Positions 36,220-46,509 of a stretch of 64,000 nucleotides of DNA are shown here, piece by piece. Source of the stretch: Rudanella lutea DSM 19387 (GTDB lineage Bacteria; Bacteroidota; Bacteroidia; Cytophagales; Spirosomataceae); the NCBI RefSeq assembly GCF_000383955.1, contig NZ_KB913014.1:120881-184880 (forward strand), in the 5' to 3' direction. The stretch's first letter is position 1, and each line of letters starts with the position of its first letter. A program made the position numbers and the translations under genes. The notes under the pieces are model-generated. The model ran no database searches and was not told the DNA's origin. It saw nothing but the letters and a program-made list of their open reading frames with translations.

Positions 36220-36750
36220 ATGAATCGTAGAAAAGCCATTCAACGAACCTCCCTGATCGTAGGTGGGATGCTGGCGGCCCCAATATTACAGGCTGTTCAG
36301 GGACAAGCTCTGTCTGCAACGAATAGGCTGGCAGTTAGCGCCGAACATGAGGCTTTGCTGGCCGATTTGGCCGATGTAATTATTCCAACGACAGCAACGC
36401 CCGGCGCCAAAGCAGCGAGGGTTGAACAGTTTATCGTACGGGTCGTGCGCGACTGCTACGAAACCCCAGAACAGGAAAAGTTTTACAATGGATTAACCGG
36501 TTTTGGGCAACTCTGCCAGAAAACCTTCGGCAAACCATTCGCCGACCTGGGCGAGGCAGACCGGATCTCGGCTGTCAAGTTGTTGACGAAAGCGAATCCG
36601 GCATTTTTCAAAAGCATGAGAGAATTAACCGTCACCGGCTATTTCAGCTCAAAGATCGGGGCCACTCAGGCGCTGGCCTATCAGCCCATTCCGGGAAAAC
36701 TCATTGGCTGTATGCCATTGACCAACGATCAGAAAACCTGGGCATTATAA
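36220..36750 (+). CDS. Gluconate 2-dehydrogenase subunit 3-family protein (Tat-exported)
   Basis: A 176-residue protein with a twin-arginine type signal (MNRRKAIQRTSLIVGGMLAAP). The mature part follows the gluconate_2-dh3 pattern: HEALLADLADVIIPTTATPGAKAARVEQFIVRVV, YNGLTGF, then SMRELTVTGYFSSKIGATQALAYQPIPG. In characterised systems this small subunit carries its folded GMC-type flavoprotein partner through the Tat pathway as a hitchhiker. That partner is the next gene (36774). The gene starts 7 bp after the TIM-barrel gene. Function as dehydrogenase subunit is likely. Confidence 0.88.
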   Translation: MNRRKAIQRTSLIVGGMLAAPILQAVQGQALSATNRLAVSAEHEALLADLADVIIPTTATPGAKAARVEQFIVRVVRDCYETPEQEKFYNGLTGFGQLCQKTFGKPFADLGEADRISAVKLLTKANPAFFKSMRELTVTGYFSSKIGATQALAYQPIPGKLIGCMPLTNDQKTWAL

Positions 36751-36773
36751 GAGTTTGCTAAACAGACAATCAC

Positions 36774-38482
36774 ATGAATCTGAACATTAACGCGATTAAG
36801 TCACAAACTTTCGATGCCATAGTTGTCGGGTCTGGAATATCGGGTGGGCTGCTAAAGAACTAACCGAAAAGGGGTTACGCGTGGTCATGATTGAGCGGGG
36901 GCGGATGCTTGAACACATTACCGGGTATGAAAATGCCATGAAAGACCCCTGGGATATGCAGTACCATGGCCGATTGACCGTCCAGCAGCGAAACACCCAT
37001 CCTAAGCTTTCCCGGGATCATCCCTACAATGAAGGCACCGAAAAATATTGGATGAATGATGCGGATGCCCTCTATAAAGAGGAAAAGCGGTTCGACTGGT
37101 TTCGGCCTGACATACTGGGGGGCAAGTCGATTATGTGGGGGCGGCAAACGTACCGCTGGAGCGATCTTGATTTTGAGGCCAACCTCAAAGAAGGTATAGC
37201 CATTGACTGGCCAATCCGGTATAAAGATATTGCTCCCTGGTACAGCTATGTCGAACGTTTTGTGGGAATATCAGGCGAAAAGTTGAACCTGCCCCAGCTG
37301 CCAGACAGCGAATTTCTTCCGCCAATGGAAATGTTTTGTGTGGAGCGGCACGTCAAAGAAAGCATTGCCAAACACTTTGGGGGGCGGGTCATGACCATCG
37401 GCCGAAACGCTAATCTATCAGCCGCCGAAAAGGCTCAACTGGGTCTGGGGCGGTCCGCCTGCCAGTATCGGAATAAATGTTCGTTGGGTTGTCCCTATGG
37501 GGCTTACTTCAGTACGCAGTCGGCCACCTTACCCGCTGCCATGAAAACCAAGCGTTTGACGCTTCAAACGGACTCCCTTGTTCAGGAAATTCTGTACGAC
37601 GAAAAAAAGAAGAGAGCCTCAGGGGTGCGGATTATTGATAAAAATACCCTGGAAACCAAAGAGATATACGCTAAGATTGTTTTTGTTTGCGCAAGCACCC
37701 TCGGCTCTACAACCATTCTGCTCAATTCAATTTCCAATCGTTTCCCCAACGGATTTGGCAACGACTCTGGGCAATTGGGGCATAATCTGATGGACCACCA
37801 CTTTAAAATTGGGGCCTCAGGAACCTGGGAAGGTGGTGCTGACAAATACTACTACGGACGGCGGGCAAACGGGATCTACATACCCCGCTACCGGAATATA
37901 GGTAATGATAAACGCGATTACCTGCGCGGCTTTGGGTACCAGGGAGGGGGCAGCCGTAAAGGGTGGAGCCGTTCGACAGGCGAGTTGGCGTTTGGGGCCG
38001 CCATGAAAGAACAGCTGACCCGCCCCGGCGAGTGGACCATGAGTCTTAACGGATTTGGGGAGTGCTTACCTTACTATGAGAATCGGGTGTATTTGCACAA
38101 AACCGAAAAAGACAAGTGGGGTTTTCCACTGCAGGTGTTTGATGCGGAGTTTAAGGAAAATGAGCGAAAGATGCGGGTCGATATGCTAAACGATGCGCAG
38201 GAAATGCTTGAAGCCGCCGGGATGAAAAACATAAAAGCCAACGATGGCGTGTCGTATCCAGGAATGGCGATACACGAGATGGGAACCGCCCGTATGGGTC
38301 GAGATCCCAAAACCTCGGTTTTAAATGCCCATAATCAAATGCATGCCGTTCCCAATGTATTTGTTACCGATGGTTCCTGTATGACATCGGCCTCTTGCGT
38401 GAATCCTTCGCTTACTTATATGGCCCTGACGGCAAGAGCGGCTGATTTTGCCGTGGATCAGCTTAAAAAGCAAAATCTGTAG
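36774..38482 (+). pseudogene. GMC-family sugar dehydrogenase flavoprotein with frameshift near its start
   Basis: ATG 36774 begins the FAD-binding motif (FDAIVVGSGISGG), but the frame then reads LLKN and stops at 36861. One frame over, AAKELTEKGLRVVMIERG continues it to the end. So about 36841-36850 is one base (or four) short of the usual GISGGWAAKEL. The remainder is complete: KSIMWGRQTYRW, CQYRNKCSLGCPYGAYFST, GHNLMDHH and the C-terminal CVNPSLTYMALTARAADFA. It is the large subunit of a glucoside 3-dehydrogenase or gluconate-2-dehydrogenase-like enzyme, co-encoded with its Tat-carried small subunit. It is either freshly inactivated or the result of a sequencing error; all other genes of the operon are intact. 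Confidence 0.82.
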
Positions 38483-38683
38483 GCATCCTTCTGAGGAGGA
38501 TAATCCTTGATAAAGTCGAGTTAAAGATACGGATGTGCGTCTGCTCATCGACATAAAGCTCATTAACAATAGGTTGGTTAGGGAACAATGGAATGCCTGG
38601 GGCAATTTTTAGACCCCAGGCCCATTGTAGTATGCCGACCTGAATTACTCATTATAGTTCACAGGTTAACCAGATCAATCGGA

Positions 38684-40123
38684 ATGAACCGGCACACTTT
38701 TTTGCAACGTACGGTCAGTGGTGCCTTTGCTTCGCTAATCCCGGGTGAAAAACGACTCGCCCAGAAGCCCGCCCCTAAACCAGCATCTCTCCTGGCACAA
38801 ACACCGCCACTGGGTTGGAACAGTTATAATTCATATGGGGTGTACCTTCACGAAAAAGCCGCATTTGAGAATCTTGAAGCCTTTGAGAAACTGCTAAAAC
38901 CGCATGGTTACGAATACTTTGTGATTGATGGGGGCTGGGCGGGCGAATATGCCCTTATTCCTGGAACATTATATCCGAAAGAAAAGCACGCTTCTGTATT
39001 GGCAATGGACAAAAACGGGTTGCTCGAACCCGGCAAAACCTATTGGCCTAACGGACTCAAACCCCTCATTAATCAAGTTCATGCCAAGGGTTTAAAGTTT
39101 GGGATTCATCTGATGCGAGGCATTCCGCGGGCTGCCGTTGACCAGAATTTACCAATTGCCGGCTCGCGCTACCGGCTCGCCGATATTGTGGACAAAAGTA
39201 GCATTTGCAAATGGTATCCAAATACATACGGAGTAGATGTTCGTAAGCCCGGAGCTCAGGACTATTACAATAGTGTATTTAGGAAACTGGCCCAATGGGG
39301 TGTCGATCTGGTGAAGGTGGATGACTTAATACCATTCCCGGATGAAATTTTGATGATTGGGGAAGCCATTCGCAATTGCGGCCGCCCGATGCTTTACAGT
39401 CTGTCGCCGGGAAATACGACTAATCTGCGGGACCTGCCTTACTATCGACAGGCCCAAATGGTCCGAATTACTTACGATATATGGGATCGCGTAGAAGATT
39501 TTAAAACGGCTTTCAACCGGTGGCGACTCTTTCAGGGATTAGGCACACCTGGTTTTTGGCCTGATCTGGACATGATTCCATTTGGCCAACTTCAACTCAT
39601 GCAGCCGGCTGAATATGAAGGTAGTGGCCGTGAGGTTAGGATGTCAGGGTTTGGTAACGCGCGAACCTCATTCCTTTCAAAGACTGAGATGCAAACCTTT
39701 ATCACTATTCGGGCGTTAGCGGCTTCCCCCTTAATGATGGGAGGTGATTTACCAACGCTCGATGACTATTCCCTTGCCTTAATCACCAACGCTGACATGC
39801 TGGCCTGTAATCAAAATGGGAACACTGGCGTATTGGTTTATGATAAGAACCAGACAGAAGTATGGTTGACTAATCAAAAAAGCAGGTTCGGTGCAGGGTG
39901 GTTCGGCATTTTTAACCGAAGTGATCAGGGCCAGTTAGTGAAGCTGTCCGTGAAAGAGTTAGGGTTGGCCCACTTGCCCAATGTGGGTACTGCCAAAACC
40001 ACCTATAAACTCCACGACATCTGGAATAACGCAACTCTTCCAATTCAGGAGGGCTCTATCGAAGTAAGTATCCCGGCTAATGGCGTCGTTTTTTGTCGGT
40101 ACGAAGGTGCCCGAAGTGCTTAG
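38684..40123 (+). CDS. GH27-like alpha-galactosidase, secreted
   Basis: About 479 residues from ATG 38684 (MNRHTFLQRTVSG); the frame is open to 38588 but that part is not protein-like. It is a TIM-barrel glycosidase of the GH27/GH36 group: PPLGWNSYNSYGV at the start of the barrel, YFVIDGGWAGEY, LKFGIHLMRGIPR, GVDLVKVDDL with the probable nucleophile Asp, and FWPDLDMIPFG around the acid/base region. A C-terminal beta domain follows (VLVYDKNQTEVWLTNQ...). The N-terminus suggests export. It probably removes terminal alpha-galactose (or a related sugar) from the imported oligosaccharide once sulfate is removed. Confidence 0.88.
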   Translation: MNRHTFLQRTVSGAFASLIPGEKRLAQKPAPKPASLLAQTPPLGWNSYNSYGVYLHEKAAFENLEAFEKLLKPHGYEYFVIDGGWAGEYALIPGTLYPKEKHASVLAMDKNGLLEPGKTYWPNGLKPLINQVHAKGLKFGIHLMRGIPRAAVDQNLPIAGSRYRLADIVDKSSICKWYPNTYGVDVRKPGAQDYYNSVFRKLAQWGVDLVKVDDLIPFPDEILMIGEAIRNCGRPMLYSLSPGNTTNLRDLPYYRQAQMVRITYDIWDRVEDFKTAFNRWRLFQGLGTPGFWPDLDMIPFGQLQLMQPAEYEGSGREVRMSGFGNARTSFLSKTEMQTFITIRALAASPLMMGGDLPTLDDYSLALITNADMLACNQNGNTGVLVYDKNQTEVWLTNQKSRFGAGWFGIFNRSDQGQLVKLSVKELGLAHLPNVGTAKTTYKLHDIWNNATLPIQEGSIEVSIPANGVVFCRYEGARSA

Positions 40124-40474
40124 CTGTACGTGTTTTTAGTGACCAGGAACGGACTCCGTTTCTCTACGTAATTGCCGAGGTAATTAGCAACTTCTGGCAT
40201 AATCTGGTTTACCGGCAGATCACTCATTTCAGGCCTGCGAGACTGAGAAAATGCATTGACAGTCAGTAAATGTCAATGATTCGCTTTGCCTTAAACTAAT
40301 TGATTGGTGGGCTTATGACATTCCACTTTGTCAAGCAAACAAAGCAAATCCAGTCAGTCGGGAACGATTTAAGTCAACTGACTACTGAAGAACATGGGAT
40401 TACGGTAGGCTCAGCGCCCAAAGCACAAAGTGCTGGCAAAGGAACAGTCCAGGATAACACTCTTTATCTGATTT
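40124..40474. other. Intergenic region, no feature recognised
   Basis: A stretch of 351 bp between the GH27 gene and the next sulfatase. One 99-codon frame crosses it but runs into the sulfatase in another frame and has no protein-like features. The region may carry an internal promoter. No hairpin with a U-tract was seen. Confidence 0.5.
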
Positions 40475-42076
40475 ATGAAACACCTATTGTATTCAGCCCT
40501 ATTCCCTTTGATCCTGTTTGTGCTTTCAGGAATGGCTCACCGATCCGTTGCTCAAGGGCAGAAGAAGCGCCCCAATATTTTCATTTGTATGGCCGATGAT
40601 GCCTCCTTTCCCTTTATGGGAGCTTACGGTACTGATTGGGTAAAAACACCCGCTTTTGACCGGATCGCCAGGGAAGGACTTTTGTTTATGAACGCTTACA
40701 CTCCCAATGCAAAATGTGCACCTTCCCGCTCGTGTCTGCTCACCGGTCGCCACTCCTGGCAGCTTGAAGAAGCAGCAAACCACTCTCCTGATTTTCCAGC
40801 TAAGTTCAAAACGTTTATGGAGGCACTTGACGAGCACCAATATTGGGTAGGCCATACGGTTAAAGGCTGGGGACCTGGAAATCCTGGCAAGGTAGGGGGC
40901 AAAAGGCGGGAACTGACGGGTAAAGCCTACAATGGGCGGACCTTAACTCCACCCTCGACTGGCATTTCAAAGGCAGATTACACCGGGAACTTTCGCGATT
41001 TTCTCGATCAAAAGAAGGATGTAAATCAACCGTTCTGCTTCTGGTACGGTTCTATTGAGCCCCATCGAGACTATGAATATGCCTCCTCGCTACGGGCAGG
41101 AAAACAACCGAACGAAATAAAGCAAATACCGGCCTACTGGCCCGATACGGATACCGTCCGTACGGATATGCTCGATTATGCCTTTGAGCTTGAGTACTTC
41201 GACCAGCATTTAGGGAAAATGTTAAAACTGCTGGAGGAACGCGGTGAACTTGAAAATACCATTGTTGTTGTGACCGCCGACAACGGAATGCCTTTCCCTC
41301 GCGTGAAGGGGCAGGCCTACGAGGCCTCTAACCATGTACCTATGGCTATCATGTGGAAGGGAGGTATTCAAAACCCAGGCCGACGGATAAAGGATTTCGT
41401 AAGCTTTATTGATCTGGCCCCCACTTTTCTGGAATTGGCTGGCCTAAACCAACAAATGGCAGGAATGCAGCCGATTGAAGGCAAGACGTTGACAGATCTT
41501 TTTAATTCTGCAAAAAATGAAGGGGTGAATCCGCTAAGAGATCACGTGTTGATTGGCAAAGAACGCCACGATGTAGGCAGACCCCACGACTGGGGCTATC
41601 CTATACGCGGCATTGTCAAGGGTGGATTCCTTTACGTTAGAAATTACGAGACCAGCCGCTGGCCTGCGGGCAATCCGGAAACCGGTTATCTGAACACCGA
41701 TGGCGGAGCAACCAAGACATTGATTTTGAACGGACGGCGCCGGGGTGAGAAAACCCAGTACTGGCAGATGAACTTTGGCAAGAGACCAACAGATGAGCTG
41801 TATAATTTACAGAACGACCCGGACTGTGTGAAAAACCTGGCTTCCCAGACGGACTACCGCCGTCTGATGAAAAAGCTACGAACCCAGATGGAACAGGAAC
41901 TTCGGTCACAGGGCGACCCCCGGCAAGCTGGTAACGGAGCTGTATTCGATTCCTATCCGTATAGTGGAGAAGTAAACGGATTTTATGAGAGATACCTCAA
42001 CGGGGAGAAAGTAAAAGCTTCATGGGTCAATGATTCTGATTTTGAGCTCTTTCCGGTTCCAGACAAGCTAAACTAA
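40475..42076 (+). CDS. S1 sulfatase, heparan-N-sulfatase-like
   Basis: A 533-residue secreted sulfatase with signal [24 protein letters not shown]. The core shows [57 protein letters not shown] with the formylglycine cysteine at residue 81, [21 protein letters not shown] and [11 protein letters not shown]. The [14 protein letters not shown] and [11 protein letters not shown] segments place it near the sulfamidase-like S1 branch, as for 31922, but it is clearly a different subtype. It lies 22 bp before the PhoD-like gene. The substrate is probably a sulfated sugar of the same polymer. Confidence 0.88.
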   Translation: MKHLLYSALFPLILFVLSGMAHRSVAQGQKKRPNIFICMADDASFPFMGAYGTDWVKTPAFDRIAREGLLFMNAYTPNAKCAPSRSCLLTGRHSWQLEEAANHSPDFPAKFKTFMEALDEHQYWVGHTVKGWGPGNPGKVGGKRRELTGKAYNGRTLTPPSTGISKADYTGNFRDFLDQKKDVNQPFCFWYGSIEPHRDYEYASSLRAGKQPNEIKQIPAYWPDTDTVRTDMLDYAFELEYFDQHLGKMLKLLEERGELENTIVVVTADNGMPFPRVKGQAYEASNHVPMAIMWKGGIQNPGRRIKDFVSFIDLAPTFLELAGLNQQMAGMQPIEGKTLTDLFNSAKNEGVNPLRDHVLIGKERHDVGRPHDWGYPIRGIVKGGFLYVRNYETSRWPAGNPETGYLNTDGGATKTLILNGRRRGEKTQYWQMNFGKRPTDELYNLQNDPDCVKNLASQTDYRRLMKKLRTQMEQELRSQGDPRQAGNGAVFDSYPYSGEVNGFYERYLNGEKVKASWVNDSDFELFPVPDKLN

Positions 42077-42098
42077 ACAGACACTTACCTTTCTGAAA

Positions 42099-44711
42099 AT
42101 GAATCGTCGCCATACGCTCAAAGCCATTGCCATGGGGGCATTGACCCCAAAGTCTCTACTGGACAATAACTTACTCCGTCCGGGAATTTCAACAAACGAC
42201 CCCTCCATACCTTCCCAGCATAGTCAGTGGCAAGGGTGGCCGGATATGGACTGGGTTGGCCCCGAATTCTGGGGGAATCGCCTGCAAGACTGGCGCTTGC
42301 GTGACGGTAAAGTAGAATGCACCGCACAGGACATAAACCGTACGCTCTACTGGCTCACTTGCCAGCTTGGCGAGCAACTCCTGCCTTTTGAAACACAGGT
42401 AATTGTTGATCCCTCTCGGATAAAGTCCGGCTCCGGGCAAGGTTATGCTGGTTTACGGCTGGGAGCCAAGGGACCCTTCAAAGACTACCGGTCTGCTGCC
42501 GTCTTTGGCAAAGGGCTCGATGTAGGCCTGTCGGATCAGGGTTTTCTTTTCATCGGTGAACTCAGGAGCCAGCTTGCCGTGTCGATGCGAAAGCCTTTGC
42601 GGCTGCGGCTATTGGCTGAACCCTCATCCGGGCAGTATACACTTACGCTTTCGGCCCGAGCATCCGACACGGATCAGTTGCTTGGAGAAGTTCAGACCCT
42701 GGCCATCCCAAACGCTCAACTCGTGGGGAATATCGCCCTAGTGTCTCATATGCCCCAGCCCCAACAAACCGCTAATGAGCCGAATACTTATTCGTTTTCT
42801 GATTGGTCGCTGTCTGGTGCAAAAATGACCCATTCCCCAGACCAGACCTTTGGCCCTATTTGCTTTGCCCAATACACCTTTCATAATAAAACCCTGAAAC
42901 TTACCGCTCAATTAGCCCCGGTTGAGACGATTGCCAGCCAACAGTTAAATCTACAGGTCCGTCAGGGAAAGACGTGGAAAACCCTGTTAACCCAACCCAT
43001 TGACCCACAAAGCCGTACTGCTCACTTTCGGGTGGATCGTTGGGCTATTCGAAAACCTGTACCGTACCGGCTGGTCTTGACGCTGCCCCTGCGTAAGGGC
43101 AACAAAGCCTACGAGTATCACGGCACGCTGACTCCAGAACCCAAACAGGCAGAAAAGGTGAGAGTGGCCGTGTTCAGTTGCAACGCAGATCATGGCTTTC
43201 CGGATGGCGAAGTCGTAAAACATGTAGCGAAACAGGAGGCAGATCTGGCCGTGTTTTTAGGGGATCAGTTTTACGAATCTACGGGAGGATTTGGCATACA
43301 AACCAGCCCATTACCGAAAGCCATACTGGACTACCTGCGCAAGTGGTATATGTTTGGCTGGTCTTACCGCGATATATTTCGGCACATACCCTGTGCTATC
43401 ATTCCTGACGATCACGATGTTTATCACGGTAATATCTGGGGTGAGGGCGGAAAGCAAGCCCCTACAGACAAAGGTTGGGACTATGCAGCCCAAGACCAGG
43501 GTGGCTATAAAATGCCCCCTGAATGGGTAAATATGGTGCAACGCACCCAAACCAGTCATTTACCAGACCCCTATGATCCCACCCCAGTTCGTCAGGGGAT
43601 AGGTGTGTATTATACCCACTGGATTTACGGGGGCATTAGTTTTGCCATTTTAGAAGACCGAAAGTTCAAGCCAGCTCCTAAGAATGTGCTTCCTCCCGAA
43701 GCCAACGTACAAAACGGCTTCATCCAGAATCCAGAATTCGACATCAAAACGTATCGAAATCTGGAGGCAGACCTGCTCGGTCAGCGGCAAATGGATTTTT
43801 TGAAAGAGTGGGTTGAAGACTGGCGACAAGGTGTGCGGTTAAAAGTCGTACTGTCTCAAACGAACTTCTGTACAGTAGCCACGTTGCCAAAAGGAAGTCT
43901 GATCGACAAGATCGTGCCACGTCTTCCAATACCTGAACCAGGGCAGTACGTCACCGGCGACGCTCCCACCGCAGACATGGACTCCAATGGATGGCCTCAG
44001 AGAGGTCGGGATGAAGCCGTTAAATTAATTCGGAAGGGGTTTGCTTTTCATATAGCTGGAGATCAGCATATTGGCAGCTATGTGCAATACGGGGTGGAAG
44101 AATTTGCAGATGCTGGATTTGCCTTTGCCGGACCGGCACTGAACAACACCTTCCCCCGTCGTTGGTGGCCACCCACCGAAGGTCATACTCCTTTGCCGGG
44201 GCAACCGGCCTATACCGGAAACTTTCGGGATGGATTTGGAAATCGCATGACGGTGATGGCGGTTGCAAACCCACAAAAGACAGGTCGGGAGCCTGCTCAA
44301 CTTTACGACCGGGCCACAGGCTATGGCCTTGTAATCCTCGACAAATCGGAGCGAACAATCAGAACGGAATGCTGGCCCCGGTATGTGGATCCGATACAGG
44401 CTCCTGAAGGCCAATATAATGGATGGCCTCTTGTGATCAACCAGTTAGATAATTATGGCCGAAAAGCCAGTGCCTGGCTACCGGAGATTCAGGTTAATGG
44501 GCTTGATAATCCAGTTGTGACAATCTGGGAAGAAAAGACCGGGGAGCATGTCTATTCGATCCGAATCAAAGGAAATACCTTCCGCCCGAAGGTATTTGCG
44601 GAAGGGGCCTATACCATTCGTGTTGCCGAGCCTGACCGGGGAATTGAACGAGTCGAAAAAGGGATCCGTGCCAGCCCGACAGCCTCGGGGATCTTACCGA
44701 TTTCAGTGTAA
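42099..44711 (+). CDS. PhoD-like metallophosphatase, large exported form
   Basis: An 870-residue protein. The N-terminus NRRHTLKAIAMG may be a Tat-type signal. Residues 40-340 form two beta-sandwich-like regions (including WPDMDWVGPEFWGNRLQDWRL and YTFHNKTLKLTAQL) of unknown role, perhaps sugar-binding. The PhoD catalytic domain follows: VAVFSCNADHG, DLAVFLGDQFYES, CAIIPDDHDVYHGNIWGEGG, ISFAILEDRKFK, FAFHIAGDQHIGSYVQYG. The metal-binding Asp, His and Asn residues appear conserved. PhoD enzymes are phosphodiesterases and phosphatases. Its place between two sulfatases suggests an ester on the glycan or a phosphate scavenging step; the substrate is unknown. It lies 22 bp after the sulfatase. Confidence 0.82.
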   Translation: MNRRHTLKAIAMGALTPKSLLDNNLLRPGISTNDPSIPSQHSQWQGWPDMDWVGPEFWGNRLQDWRLRDGKVECTAQDINRTLYWLTCQLGEQLLPFETQVIVDPSRIKSGSGQGYAGLRLGAKGPFKDYRSAAVFGKGLDVGLSDQGFLFIGELRSQLAVSMRKPLRLRLLAEPSSGQYTLTLSARASDTDQLLGEVQTLAIPNAQLVGNIALVSHMPQPQQTANEPNTYSFSDWSLSGAKMTHSPDQTFGPICFAQYTFHNKTLKLTAQLAPVETIASQQLNLQVRQGKTWKTLLTQPIDPQSRTAHFRVDRWAIRKPVPYRLVLTLPLRKGNKAYEYHGTLTPEPKQAEKVRVAVFSCNADHGFPDGEVVKHVAKQEADLAVFLGDQFYESTGGFGIQTSPLPKAILDYLRKWYMFGWSYRDIFRHIPCAIIPDDHDVYHGNIWGEGGKQAPTDKGWDYAAQDQGGYKMPPEWVNMVQRTQTSHLPDPYDPTPVRQGIGVYYTHWIYGGISFAILEDRKFKPAPKNVLPPEANVQNGFIQNPEFDIKTYRNLEADLLGQRQMDFLKEWVEDWRQGVRLKVVLSQTNFCTVATLPKGSLIDKIVPRLPIPEPGQYVTGDAPTADMDSNGWPQRGRDEAVKLIRKGFAFHIAGDQHIGSYVQYGVEEFADAGFAFAGPALNNTFPRRWWPPTEGHTPLPGQPAYTGNFRDGFGNRMTVMAVANPQKTGREPAQLYDRATGYGLVILDKSERTIRTECWPRYVDPIQAPEGQYNGWPLVINQLDNYGRKASAWLPEIQVNGLDNPVVTIWEEKTGEHVYSIRIKGNTFRPKVFAEGAYTIRVAEPDRGIERVEKGIRASPTASGILPISV

Positions 44712-44801
44712 GCCATAGCCTTGTCAAAGTTGCGGCTGGGGCTGTAATGTATTTCCTCAATAGACCCATACGCGGTTTACCCAATACCTAATTCCAAACA
44801 A

Positions 44802-46331
44802 ATGAAAAACCTCCTTGTCACAGCCCTTTGTTTAGGCACACTGGCCGCTATGTTGCAGGCCTTCCGTCCACACCCTCCCCGTTCGGCACCGAAACCCAAA
44901 AACATTATTTACATTCTGGCCGACGATCATCGCCACGATTTTATGGGGTTCACCGGTAAGGTAGCAGGTTTACAAACGCCCAACCTCGACCGACTGGCTA
45001 ATGAGGGAGCTCATGTGCAGAATGCTTTTGTTTGTACAGCCCTCTGTTCGCCCAGCCGTGCCAGCATCCTCACGGGGCAGTATCCCCACAAACATAGAGT
45101 GGTCGATAACATAGCTCCCTTACCTAATGGACTGAAATTTTATCCGGAATACCTTCAAAAAGCAGGTTATAAAACAGCTTTTCTTGGCAAGTGGCACATG
45201 GGTACTGAAGGAGATTCCCCCCAACCTGGCTTCGATTACTGGCTTAGCTTTAAAGGACAGGGCGTGTACTACAACCCTACCTTTAACATCAATGGTAAAC
45301 AAGTTGCCCACGGCGACAGTAGCTACACCTCCGATTTACTGACCGACTACGCGCTGAAATGGATGGGCTCGCTGGACAAAAGCAAACCCTTCGCCTTGTA
45401 CTTATCCCATAAGGCTGTTCATGCCGATTTTCAACCGGCCAGGCGGCACAAAGACGTATATGCAAATATACCCATTAACTACCCCCGTTCATTTTACCTG
45501 ACTGCTACTGACAGTAGTAAAATTTGGGGGCCACGTCCATCTATTGACCCTGAAATCGGCCAGTTAAAGGTCAATTTGGCCGATACACCTAATTGGGTGA
45601 AAGCCCAGCGCGGTAGCTGGCACGGGGTCGATTACATGTATCACGGCAGTATTGGCTTTAACGATTTCTACCGGCGTTACTGCGAAACACTGCTGAGTGT
45701 TGATGACAGTGTTGGGCGGGTACTACAATGGCTCGATGAAAACGGCCTGACCGAAACCACTATGGTGGTCTATATGGGTGACAATGGCTTTAGTTTTGGC
45801 GAACATGGACTAATTGACAAGCGGCACATGTACGAAGAATCCATGCGAGTGCCCCTGTTGATACGCTGCCCTGCCGTGGTGAAGGCTGGGACAAAACTGA
45901 CTCAGGTAGTGCAGAACATTGATATAGCGCCCACCCTGCTGGAATGGGCCGGGCTGCCCAAACCCGCTCAGATGCAGGGAGATTCTTTCCTACCCCTGTT
46001 GCAGGGGCAATCCGTTGCCTGGAAAAATCAAGCCTTTTATGAGTACTACTGGGAGGCCAATTTTCCATCAACTCCCACTATGTTTGGTTTACGTACAGAC
46101 CGCTATAAATATATCTTCAACCATGGGGTGTGGGATGCTAATGAGTTGTATGACCTAAAAGCCGACCCATTCGAAGTCAATAATCTCATTCGGAGTCCGG
46201 CTCATCAGGAAATTGCCAAAGACATGAAACGTCAGATTTGGGAGTGGCTTGAGCAAACAGATGGCCTTCAGATTCCGCTGCACCCCACCCTGCAAAAACG
46301 AGTTGACCACCGCTACCGAGGTACGTACTAA
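44802..46331 (+). CDS. S1 sulfatase, GlcNAc-6-O-sulfatase-like
   Basis: A 509-residue secreted sulfatase with a short signal (LLVTALCLGTLAAMLQAF). Core motifs: NIIYILADDHRHDFMGF, TPNLDRLANEGAHV, CTALCSPSRASILTGQYPHKHRV with the formylglycine cysteine at residue 82 (CSPSR), LGKWHMG, VVYMGDNGFSFGEHGLIDKRHMYEESMRVPLLIRCP. The GxGLxDKRHMYEESMRVPL segment is typical of the S1 branch that includes N-acetylglucosamine-6-O-sulfatases. It is the last gene of the plus-strand PUL; the IS3 remnant follows 180 bp later, and no clear terminator was found in between. Confidence 0.9.
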   Translation: MKNLLVTALCLGTLAAMLQAFRPHPPRSAPKPKNIIYILADDHRHDFMGFTGKVAGLQTPNLDRLANEGAHVQNAFVCTALCSPSRASILTGQYPHKHRVVDNIAPLPNGLKFYPEYLQKAGYKTAFLGKWHMGTEGDSPQPGFDYWLSFKGQGVYYNPTFNINGKQVAHGDSSYTSDLLTDYALKWMGSLDKSKPFALYLSHKAVHADFQPARRHKDVYANIPINYPRSFYLTATDSSKIWGPRPSIDPEIGQLKVNLADTPNWVKAQRGSWHGVDYMYHGSIGFNDFYRRYCETLLSVDDSVGRVLQWLDENGLTETTMVVYMGDNGFSFGEHGLIDKRHMYEESMRVPLLIRCPAVVKAGTKLTQVVQNIDIAPTLLEWAGLPKPAQMQGDSFLPLLQGQSVAWKNQAFYEYYWEANFPSTPTMFGLRTDRYKYIFNHGVWDANELYDLKADPFEVNNLIRSPAHQEIAKDMKRQIWEWLEQTDGLQIPLHPTLQKRVDHRYRGTY

Positions 46332-46509
46332 TCTACACAAAAGCGTTCTGTGCTGTCCGCAGTGAATGGTTTATTAAGGGGAACAGTTTTCCTATACGAT
46401 CGCTATAACTCGAGATTACAACAAGCATACATGGTTCTTAGATGAGGATAAGGAAGCGTGTGATGGTCTGGTTTAGCGGCACACTGAACTTGCTTAATTT
46501 CGCAGGACC

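Noticed and set aside
40300-40599. 99-codon frame before the sulfatase at 40475
   Set aside because: It overlaps the start of a clear sulfatase in another frame and has no protein-like features.
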